Source of the DNA: Bacteroidales bacterium UBA1187
GTDB lineage: Bacteria; Bacteroidota; Bacteroidia; Bacteroidales; Paludibacteraceae
Assembly: GCA_002309835.1 (NCBI GenBank)
Contig: DBYL01000021.1
Span: 275 to 23,983 of the forward strand
DNA length: 23,709 nucleotides
Reading direction: 5' to 3'
Positions 1-7,209 of the stretch are shown here, in pieces; the first letter of the stretch is position 1; every line of letters starts with the position of its first letter. The position numbers and the translations under genes are program-made. Under the pieces are notes generated by a model. That model worked only from the letters and a program-made list of their open reading frames with translations, had not been told where the DNA came from and made no database searches.

Positions 1-543
1 TTGGCGCAGAAGATTTACCATAGCGATCAACCGGAACGCGAAGTCATCGCTTTCATCATGATTCCGTATCTCGATCGTGCTCCTGCGCGCAAGGGCAAGG
101 TGAGTGCCGTCTTTGTGCCCTACTATTTGGATGGCCATGACCCCTTGTTCGGTAAGACCTATTACGACTTGCTCATCGGCATGGATATCACGGTCTTTCC
201 GAGTTATTATGAGCCGTGGGGTTACACTCCGCTGGAGAGTTGTGCGTTCCACGTGCCGACTATCACTACGAGTCTCGCAGGTTTTGGAGCGTGGGCAGCA
301 CGTCAGAAAGAACATCGCGGAGTAACGGTTATCGAGCGCAATGACTCGAATTTTGATGAAGTGGCGGAGCAGGTGGCAGAGACGATGCTGCGCTATGACC
401 GCCTTACCGGTGAGGAGAAAGCGTTGGCGCGCAAGGAGGCTGAGGCTATTGCGAAAAGAGCCGATTGGAAGCATTTCTTCAAGTATTACCGCAAGGCGTA
501 TGAGATAGCTTTAAGCAAACGAACAGCAAGATTGAAAAAATAG
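1..543 (+). CDS. Glycogen synthase, GT3-type glycosyltransferase, C-terminal part
   Basis: This is the 3' end of a gene cut by the left window edge, so the TTG at base 1 should not be taken as its start. It transfers glucose from a nucleotide sugar onto growing glycogen in the cytoplasm. The clearest sign is the motif YYEPWGYTPLES near residues 68-79 of the visible part, followed by a PTITTSLAGFG stretch. This is the nucleotide-sugar and acceptor region typical of the GT3 (eukaryote-like) glycogen synthases that Bacteroidota commonly use in place of GlgA. The tail is a basic helix ending in RTARLKK. The stop lies 4 bases before the next gene. A glycogen branching enzyme sits at the other end of the window, but more than 21 kb away and in another unit. 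Family assignment is firm. The donor (UDP- or ADP-glucose) cannot be told from this fragment. Confidence 0.9.
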   Translation: MAQKIYHSDQPEREVIAFIMIPYLDRAPARKGKVSAVFVPYYLDGHDPLFGKTYYDLLIGMDITVFPSYYEPWGYTPLESCAFHVPTITTSLAGFGAWAARQKEHRGVTVIERNDSNFDEVAEQVAETMLRYDRLTGEEKALARKEAEAIAKRADWKHFFKYYRKAYEIALSKRTARLKK

Positions 544-547
544 CATT

Positions 548-2242
548 ATGAAAAAGTTTTGGTTAATAGCGGCCATCGCCGCAATGATGCTTTCCATAGA
601 CGGAAAAGCATGTACGAATTTCTTAGTAGGCAAGAACGCTTCGGCGGACGGCAGTACGATGATATCTTATGCTGCTGACTCCTACGGCATGTTCGGTTTT
701 CTACATTTCGCCCCTGCTCAGGACTGGCCCGAAGGTGCGATGCGTGAGGTGAAGGACTGGGACACCGGTCGTCCGCAGGGACAGATCCCGCAGATAGCCC
801 ACACGTACTCTGTGGTAGGTAACATGAACGAGAACCAAGTGACGGTAGGTGAGACCACTTGGGGCGGACGTGAGGCCTTATGGGACACCGTAGGTATCGA
901 TTATGGAAGTCTTATCTACATCTCCCTGGAGCGCAGTAAGACTGCGCGTGAGGCTATCGAATGGTTCATTACGCTGGTGAACGAATACGGCTATGCTTCG
1001 GAAGGTGAGTCGTTCTCTTTCGGTGACCCCAACGAAGTATGGATCATGGATCTTATCGGTAAAGGTCCGGGTAAGAAAGGTGCTAACTGGGTGGCTGTGC
1101 GTATTCCGGACAATGCTATCTCGGCGCACGCTAACCAGGCGCGTATCACCACTATCCCGGTGAACGAGAAGCATAAACTGACTAAGGAAGAGAAACGTCT
1201 GCAGAAAAAACTCAACTGCGTTTGCAAAGGCGACTGGATGTGGGATAAGGATGTCATCAGTTTCGCTCGCGAGAAGGGTTTCTTCAGCGGCGCAGACAAA
1301 GACTTCTCTTTCCAAGAGGCATATAACCCCTTCGATTTCAGCGGTTTCTATGCGTGCGAAGCACGTGTGTGGTCGTTCTTTAACCATTTCTCTACGGAGA
1401 TGGGTAAGTATTTCGATTACGCGACGGGTGCTACTTTCCGTGCTACCAACGGTAAGGATGCAGGTGAGCATATGCCGCTGTGGATCATCCCGAATCGCAA
1501 GGTGAGTGTGCAGGACCTCAAGAACTGTATGCGCGATGAGTATCAGGGCACGCCGCTGGATATCACGCAAGGCACAGATGCCGGTCCATGGCATAGTAAG
1601 TTGCGTTTCGGTGGACTTGGCTTCAAACTCGATTCCGTACAATACTGGTACGAGCGTCCGATAGCTACGCAGCAGACGGCTTGGTCGTTTGTGGCGCAGA
1701 TGAGAAGTTTTGCGGATCCCAAGGTAGGTGGTATCTTCTGGTTCGGCGTGGACGACGCTGCTTGCAGTTGCTATGCACCGATGTACTGCCGCATCAACCA
1801 CGTGCCCGAGTGCTTTGCAGAAGGGAATGGTGACAGCTATACGTTCAGTCCGACCAGTGCTTGGTGGACATTTAACCTCGTGGCTAACTGGGCGTACACG
1901 AAATACGACCGGATGCATCCGCACATCAAAGAAGCACAAGATCGTTGGGACGATAAGTTCAACACCCAGATTGCAGGTGTGGACGCACAAGCTGCGGCGC
2001 TTAATGACGAAGATGCACGTGCGTTCCTTACCTCCTATTCCTGCTCGCAAGCAGAGAATATGGTGGCAGACTGGCAACGACTGTACTTCTATCTGGTGAC
2101 GAAATTTATCGACGGCCAAGAGCGTAAAGAAGAGAATGGACAATTCAAACGTAATCCGTACGGTAACAGCTGCGGTCCGAATCGCCTGGCATTACCGGAA
2201 GAGGAGTTGCGTAAAATAGCGCCGGAAATCAATCACGAATAA
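548..2242 (+). CDS. Secreted C69-family dipeptidase
   Basis: A peptidase of family C69 (dipeptidase A / U34 type), an N-terminal-nucleophile hydrolase that releases dipeptides. Residues 1-21 form a signal peptide or propeptide, and the first residue after it is Cys22 in the sequence ACTNFLVGKNASADGS. In this family the Cys becomes the new N-terminus and acts as nucleophile, so removal of the leader and activation may be the same event. Other family signatures are the GNMNENQVTVGETTWGGR block and the HANQARITTIP block. The length of 564 residues is normal for Bacteroidales members. The start is set by the leader and by its position 4 bases after the glycogen synthase stop. It probably works in the periplasm on peptides. 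It is one of three exported peptidases in the window, with those at 14050 and 19700. Substrate specificity cannot be read from the sequence. Confidence 0.93.
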   Translation: MKKFWLIAAIAAMMLSIDGKACTNFLVGKNASADGSTMISYAADSYGMFGFLHFAPAQDWPEGAMREVKDWDTGRPQGQIPQIAHTYSVVGNMNENQVTVGETTWGGREALWDTVGIDYGSLIYISLERSKTAREAIEWFITLVNEYGYASEGESFSFGDPNEVWIMDLIGKGPGKKGANWVAVRIPDNAISAHANQARITTIPVNEKHKLTKEEKRLQKKLNCVCKGDWMWDKDVISFAREKGFFSGADKDFSFQEAYNPFDFSGFYACEARVWSFFNHFSTEMGKYFDYATGATFRATNGKDAGEHMPLWIIPNRKVSVQDLKNCMRDEYQGTPLDITQGTDAGPWHSKLRFGGLGFKLDSVQYWYERPIATQQTAWSFVAQMRSFADPKVGGIFWFGVDDAACSCYAPMYCRINHVPECFAEGNGDSYTFSPTSAWWTFNLVANWAYTKYDRMHPHIKEAQDRWDDKFNTQIAGVDAQAAALNDEDARAFLTSYSCSQAENMVADWQRLYFYLVTKFIDGQERKEENGQFKRNPYGNSCGPNRLALPEEELRKIAPEINHE

Positions 2243-2261
2243 CCGTATGATCCTATATCAC

Positions 2262-5200
2262 ATGAAACGGTATTTTTTCATGCTGATGTCTCTTTCTCTT
2301 TCCATCGCGTCTCTGAATGCAGCGCCATGGACGGGGGGAATAAGCGAACCGTCAAACGATGGAGTGACATACACGATTGCTACGCCGGAGGAACTGGCAT
2401 GGGTGGCCGTAGAAAGTCAAACCTCGGATTTCGCAGGTAAAGTTATCAGACTCACTGATGATTTGGACATGGGCGGGACGCAGGAGACACCTGCCGGATG
2501 GACCCCTATCGGTAGCGAAACGGTGCCCTTCCAGGGAGAAATTGATGGAAATATACATGTGATATATAACCTCTATTTGTTGAGTTCGCTCTTCCCTAAA
2601 GGAGTGGGATTAGTGGCGTATGCCGGTGAAAATGCAATGATTCATCACTTGGGCATCGCGCAGGGGCAGATTATGACGGATGCTACAAATAATGTGGGAT
2701 CCTTCGTGGGAGTTAACAAAGGTACAGTCCATCATTGCTTCAATATGACGCAGATTATCGCACATAATGGCGATAATATCGGAGGATTGGTGGGTACCAA
2801 CTATGGCAAAATCGAATACGCATACAATGCGGGCATCATTACGGATGGCAATAATCATGTAGGAGGATTGGTGGGATATAATATGAGTACAGCAGTCCTT
2901 GATAATTGTTATAACATGGGTTATTGCAAAGGATCGGACCATGTTGGAGCATTGTTTGGCAAAAACGAAGCACCCGAAACGCAGTTGAATAAAGTAGTCT
3001 TTGACCAGCAGTTGACGCGTATGTATGCTACCGGCTATGGCGCCAATGACCCTATCCTCACCGATAACACGAAATACGCCATCGAGAACTCGGATATCTT
3101 TCGCCGGCACACCAGTCCATTCTACGAAAACCCTGCTGTGAAATGGGGCGACGGATACCACCCCCAGTTGCTCTGTTTCAAGAATCATCCCGCATCATGG
3201 CTCTCTACCTTTGCCATCGGTTTGGACGCCGAGGACCGTCCTATCGAACGCGCGGAAGGCGTGGGTGCCCCGAAGGAAGGCAACGAACCGCGTAAAACCA
3301 TTTGGATACAGACCCTGAAGAACAACTTGGGAGTCGGACAATGGTATTCCCCCAGTCCGGAAGTCATCCTGATAGAAGACCCGTCCGGCGACAAAGCCCA
3401 AGTCTTCCGCCCCTGCGGAAACCAAGAGGTCATCCTGACACAGACCTACGGCGAGTTCATCAAGCAGGTATATACCATCGTCAAAGGCTATGAGGTTTTC
3501 GACGCCGGCGTAGTGACCGGTGAGACGTGGGCATGCTGGAATGACGAGGACGTAAAATTCAAGGACAAGAACAGCGGTGGCAAAGAGGCTTCGGGCGGTA
3601 AAGACGACGAACAGAAAAACCCGGTCTTGAGTTACCAATACATGATCATCCGTGACACGGTTATCGACCGCGCGAACGACGTATACGAACCCCTTGACAC
3701 CGTCTACCTCACGCAAGAAGCGTACAAAGACTGGCCCCTGCCTACGGACGTTCCGGGAGATTATGCCTTCCGGCGATACGTGAAGGACTATAAATGCAAA
3801 ACGGAATGGACGGTATCCAAAGGATCGAAGAACGCAGCCATAGGACGACTCTACCTGCACGTGCGCGAGAAATTCGACCCGGGAGAACTGGTGGAAAAAG
3901 CCGATACGCTTTATGTCAACCTGCCTTATACATTCCCTGTCCTTAGTGCGCGGGATGCTTCTGGAGGAGGGCATAATTTCAAATACACATGGATTCTTAA
4001 GAGGGAAACATGGGATCCTGAAACTCAGGAATGGCTTCTGATGGATCCGGATGAAGATATCAAAAACCCGCTATACATCGGTGGCACGGCAGTGAATACT
4101 CCCTCTTTTGATTATCAATTCGCTAAACCTGGTAAATACTCCTTCACCCGTATGGTAAGCGAGACCTCATGCGAAGCTGCACCCCAAGAGTCACTCCGTC
4201 CGCATGAAGTATATGTCTATCCGATAATCAATCCCGGAGAAATAGATGCTTTCGAACGGGAGTTATGTACCCCGCTTTGCACCGATACCATCAATGAAAT
4301 AAACCCCGTGGAGGGAGGAAATGGTATTTATACCTATCGTTGGCTCTGTAATGGCGAACCTATACCCGATAGTGACACCACCGCCTTGCTGCTGGAGAAT
4401 ATCCCGATGCAGAGCAATAAAACCTATGTCTTCACGCGCCAGGTGAAAGATAACACAGGTTTGATGGATTGGGTCACGTCCGCGGGCGCAGTGCGCGTGC
4501 GTGTTTATAGAGAGTATGACGCAGGTGCCCTGCAAAATACAGATGAACTGATCTGTTCTGAGGATAACACAATCGAAGATATAGTAGTAAACATCGCGGA
4601 ATTAAATCCGGCTAACGGCGAGACAGGAAGTGAATTCGTCTATTGTTGGCTTCTCTATCGGGGAGGAGAAGATACCTTGCTGCTGGATACCCTGCATTAT
4701 AATACGCCTGCGCTTTCTACTACGCTTGCCCTCAGCTCCTACGGCCTCTCTATGCCGGCAACGGTATTTGTCAAACGAGCGGTGCAGAATCTTCTTTGCC
4801 AGACTGAATGGAAAATATCAGAGAATGCCGCTGTATGGCGTTTCGGACAGAATGAAGAACAAACTTCGCATGTGAATATATGCGAACGGGATCTGCCGTA
4901 TAATTATACTTATACATTCGCGGATGGGCATACTCAGAATTTCCTCTTCACATCTGCCAACCAGCGCTTTGAACTGACCGATCTTACGGAGACCGGATGT
5001 CCGCTTGCCGTGACGCTCGTAAGTCAGGTTTCCCCTGTTCCTTCTGTAGAAACCGAACCCGAGGTTTCGCTTTGTGAGACGGCGGGTGCGCTCCGGATTG
5101 TGTTTACTATCCTGGATGGTGCGCCCGATCGATTTGACCTCACCTTCTCTCAGAGCGCTAAAGAACTCGGCTTCCGTGATTCGATAAACGCTGTATTGCC

Positions 5201-5702
5201 TACATCCGGAGTGATAATAATTCCTGTGCCTGAGACATTGCCTCTTGGTAAACATAGTATGTCTATTGTCTTCTATGCGGAGATATCCAGTTCTGAAGAG
5301 TGCAAGAAAAGTGCTCCGCAAACGATACAGTTCTCTATAGACATGGATGGGTTCGTGCATCGCAAAGAGAATGAAGTAGTGTTTGTGGATAATAGCGGAA
5401 AGCATAATGACGAAGGATTGACGTTCGTAGCATACCAATGGTATCTCAATGGTGAGATAATGGAAGGAGAAACAGGACAGTTCCACTACGAATATAACGG
5501 ACTGAACGGTTTCTATCAGGTGGTGATGACCGGTGCGGATGGTCAGGAATACCACAGTTGTGTCTATGAATTTCGTCCGGCTACACCTGTTGAGAACGTC
5601 GAGGCAGAAGGAAAAGGAAGAAAAATCCTGAAGGATGGCAGATTGCTGATCCTGATAGACACCAAGATGTATAATGCTTTAGGGCAGGAGGAGAAGCAAT
5701 GA
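2262..5702 (+). CDS. Large secreted GLUG-repeat / beta-sandwich surface protein
   Basis: A predicted exported protein of 1146 residues, counted from the ATG at 2262. An in-frame ATG at 2247 would add MILYH before an otherwise standard signal peptide (MKRYFFMLMSLSLSIASLNA), so 2262 is preferred. Residues about 143-235 hold GLUG-type repeats. From about residue 414 there are at least four units of roughly 100 residues, starting near 414 (DAGVV), 540 (PGELV), 658 (PGEID) and 754 (AGALQ). They share a YxW(L) strand and a YxFxRxVxD strand, like Ig-like or adhesin modules of Bacteroidales surface proteins. The end (KILKDGRLLILIDTKMYNA) resembles the short C-terminal tail common on exported Bacteroidales proteins of the type IX/type-A-tail kind, but is somewhat degenerate. 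The stop overlaps the OmpA gene by ATGA, implying linked translation and perhaps a shared surface complex. No enzyme motif was seen. A role in adhesion or surface structure is inference. Confidence 0.8.
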   Translation: MKRYFFMLMSLSLSIASLNAAPWTGGISEPSNDGVTYTIATPEELAWVAVESQTSDFAGKVIRLTDDLDMGGTQETPAGWTPIGSETVPFQGEIDGNIHVIYNLYLLSSLFPKGVGLVAYAGENAMIHHLGIAQGQIMTDATNNVGSFVGVNKGTVHHCFNMTQIIAHNGDNIGGLVGTNYGKIEYAYNAGIITDGNNHVGGLVGYNMSTAVLDNCYNMGYCKGSDHVGALFGKNEAPETQLNKVVFDQQLTRMYATGYGANDPILTDNTKYAIENSDIFRRHTSPFYENPAVKWGDGYHPQLLCFKNHPASWLSTFAIGLDAEDRPIERAEGVGAPKEGNEPRKTIWIQTLKNNLGVGQWYSPSPEVILIEDPSGDKAQVFRPCGNQEVILTQTYGEFIKQVYTIVKGYEVFDAGVVTGETWACWNDEDVKFKDKNSGGKEASGGKDDEQKNPVLSYQYMIIRDTVIDRANDVYEPLDTVYLTQEAYKDWPLPTDVPGDYAFRRYVKDYKCKTEWTVSKGSKNAAIGRLYLHVREKFDPGELVEKADTLYVNLPYTFPVLSARDASGGGHNFKYTWILKRETWDPETQEWLLMDPDEDIKNPLYIGGTAVNTPSFDYQFAKPGKYSFTRMVSETSCEAAPQESLRPHEVYVYPIINPGEIDAFERELCTPLCTDTINEINPVEGGNGIYTYRWLCNGEPIPDSDTTALLLENIPMQSNKTYVFTRQVKDNTGLMDWVTSAGAVRVRVYREYDAGALQNTDELICSEDNTIEDIVVNIAELNPANGETGSEFVYCWLLYRGGEDTLLLDTLHYNTPALSTTLALSSYGLSMPATVFVKRAVQNLLCQTEWKISENAAVWRFGQNEEQTSHVNICERDLPYNYTYTFADGHTQNFLFTSANQRFELTDLTETGCPLAVTLVSQVSPVPSVETEPEVSLCETAGALRIVFTILDGAPDRFDLTFSQSAKELGFRDSINAVLPTSGVIIIPVPETLPLGKHSMSIVFYAEISSSEECKKSAPQTIQFSIDMDGFVHRKENEVVFVDNSGKHNDEGLTFVAYQWYLNGEIMEGETGQFHYEYNGLNGFYQVVMTGADGQEYHSCVYEFRPATPVENVEAEGKGRKILKDGRLLILIDTKMYNALGQEEKQ
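2688..2967 (+). repeat. GLUG repeats within the surface protein
   Basis: About four degenerate repeats of roughly 26-30 residues. Each carries the core VG(G/S/A)(L/F)(V/F)GxN followed by a C(F/Y)NM or YNAG strand; examples are VGSFVGVN, IGGLVGTN, VGGLVGYN and VGALFGKN. The GLUG motif is known from bacterial adhesins and IgA-peptidase-like surface proteins, where it forms a beta-helix-like stack. The DNA is also partly repetitive (ggaggattggtggg occurs twice). Confidence 0.8.
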
Positions 5703-7189
5703 GAAGATATGTAATCATAGCGGTATTGGCATGCTCCGCATTAACCTGCGCTGCGGCCCCTCCAAAAAAGAAGAAACCCAAGGAGAAGCCGGTTAAGCAT
5801 TACATAGATATTCATGCCGGCGGAGGAGTAAGCAGTTTGGGCTATACACTAGAAGGAGGGAATACAATGATAGGAGCTTCGTTCTCCGTCGGAGCCGGAT
5901 ATACATGGTTCTTCCTCCCGTATATGGGATTGCAGACTGGAGTTCAGTTCACGCGGGTTGCTTCTACCGCTACGCTCACCCGGCCGTTGCAATGGGATAA
6001 ATGGCCCGACGGATCGACGCTGACGGATTATATGGGAGAGCGGTATGTCCATCGCACTACCTTTGATGGATGGAAAGAGCAGCAGCAGACTTATCTCGTG
6101 CAGATACCTGTCGGACTCCGTTTCCGCTATTTTGCAGATCGGGATAGTAAGGCCGGACTCCATGCGGCTTTCGGCGTGAATCTCTCGCTGCCGGTACTTT
6201 CCAATTATGCGCATACTGCCGGAGCGGTGATACATAAAGGATGGTATGAGCAGTGGCAACTGGAGTTATATGATCTCCCCGGCCGTTTCGAGACAGAACC
6301 GTTCGTTGCCAAGCATGAGGAATCAATCGAATCAAAACTGAATACCATTAACGCAGAAGTATATGCCGAATTGGGAACAGCCATTCGTCTAAGCCAGCGT
6401 ACGGAGTTGTTTATTGCGGCATACGCCCAGTATATGCTGAATGATTTCTCAGCGGTGAAACGCGATGCGCGCACGCCTCTTGGCTTCTCCAATACGCATA
6501 ATAACTATGCTTTCATGTCTGCCTACCGCGGTTTGATAGGCACCGATAAAATCGGGGCAATGCATCCATGGGTGGCAGGCCTCAAAATAGGCGTGAGCAT
6601 CAGCCCGATCAAGACGGAGAAAGAGAAAAAACGGGAACTGAAAAAACTGGCAAAGCAATTCCCCGACCTGCTGCCGCCGAATGAGATACATGATACAATC
6701 TATATCTATGATACGATATATCTGCATGATACTACATATATGCAGGAGAAAGTATATCTGCATGATACCATACAAACCCGGCAGGTAATACGCGATACTA
6801 TAACGATAATCGAAGAGAAAAAAGCGGAGCAGCAACTGGACTCGCTGCTCTCGGAAGCGGTCATTTGGTTCAATTTCGATGAATACAAACCGATCTTGGA
6901 ACCCGCCTACATCTTAGATTCAGTGGCTGCGATGATGAAGCAGTATCCGCATCTGAAGATCCATGTCAACGGACATGCCTGCCGCTTGGGCACCGATGCC
7001 TATAACCAGCGCCTCGCGCTCAAAAGAGCACAAGCCGTAGCGGAACTGCTGAGACAGAAAGGTATTAGTGGGGATAGAATGTTCATCTGGTCGTATAGTT
7101 CTTCGCATCCCTACCGCTATAATAAGGAGCACCAGCTCTCGAAGGACCGCCGGGTAGAAATAATACCCGAGATTAACCATGCTGAATAA
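5699..7189 (+). CDS. OmpA-family outer-membrane protein with N-terminal barrel
   Basis: A 496-residue envelope protein. Residues 1-19 are a signal peptide (cleavage near TCAAA/PPKK), followed by a lysine-rich stretch. Residues about 35-300 alternate aromatic and glycine-rich strands (IDIHAGGGVSSLGY, SVGAGYTWFFLPYMGLQTG), typical of a small outer-membrane barrel. A coiled-coil-like charged stretch (KTEKEKKRELKKLAKQ) and a repeat linker (6686-6811) lead to an OmpA C-terminal domain from about residue 385. That domain has NGHACRLGTDAYNQRLALKRA and KDRRVEI, the region that in OmpA binds diaminopimelate of peptidoglycan through conserved Asp and Arg. The protein should anchor the outer membrane to the wall. 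It starts inside the stop of the surface protein gene (ATGA), so the two are very likely made together. The domain call is firm; a link to the surface protein is inferred from coupling. Confidence 0.88.
   Translation: MRRYVIIAVLACSALTCAAAPPKKKKPKEKPVKHYIDIHAGGGVSSLGYTLEGGNTMIGASFSVGAGYTWFFLPYMGLQTGVQFTRVASTATLTRPLQWDKWPDGSTLTDYMGERYVHRTTFDGWKEQQQTYLVQIPVGLRFRYFADRDSKAGLHAAFGVNLSLPVLSNYAHTAGAVIHKGWYEQWQLELYDLPGRFETEPFVAKHEESIESKLNTINAEVYAELGTAIRLSQRTELFIAAYAQYMLNDFSAVKRDARTPLGFSNTHNNYAFMSAYRGLIGTDKIGAMHPWVAGLKIGVSISPIKTEKEKKRELKKLAKQFPDLLPPNEIHDTIYIYDTIYLHDTTYMQEKVYLHDTIQTRQVIRDTITIIEEKKAEQQLDSLLSEAVIWFNFDEYKPILEPAYILDSVAAMMKQYPHLKIHVNGHACRLGTDAYNQRLALKRAQAVAELLRQKGISGDRMFIWSYSSSHPYRYNKEHQLSKDRRVEIIPEINHAE
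6686..6811 (+). repeat. HDT(I/T)Y repeat linker between barrel and OmpA domain
   Basis: The segment encodes a run of short units: IHDTIY, IYDTIY, LHDTTY, then a gap (MQEKV), YLHDTI and IRDTIT. At DNA level catgata recurs at near-regular spacing. Such x-H/Y-D-T-x-Y repeats occur as spacers between barrels and OmpA domains in Bacteroidota envelope proteins. The likely job is to span part of the periplasm. The His and Asp residues could in principle bind metal, but that is only a guess. Confidence 0.75.
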
Positions 7190-7209
7190 AAATAACAGTT
7201 TTATATTAT

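Noticed and set aside
1..3. TTG at base 1 as a true start codon
   Set aside because: The protein begins in the middle of a GT3 domain, so the gene is simply cut by the window edge.
878..2143. 421-codon open frame on the - strand
   Set aside because: It lies wholly inside the C69 dipeptidase gene, has no leader or recognisable motif, and its composition is that of an antisense shadow of a codon-biased gene.
2247..2261. ATG at 2247 as start of the surface protein
   Set aside because: It would add MILYH before a complete signal peptide that starts at 2262. The choice is not certain.
3195..3974. 259-codon open frame on the - strand
   Set aside because: Antisense to the C-ending-codon part of the surface protein; no motif and no sensible start context.
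6686..6811. HDTIY repeats as a CRISPR-like or mobile repeat
   Set aside because: The repeats are short, in frame, and encode a linker between two recognisable domains.
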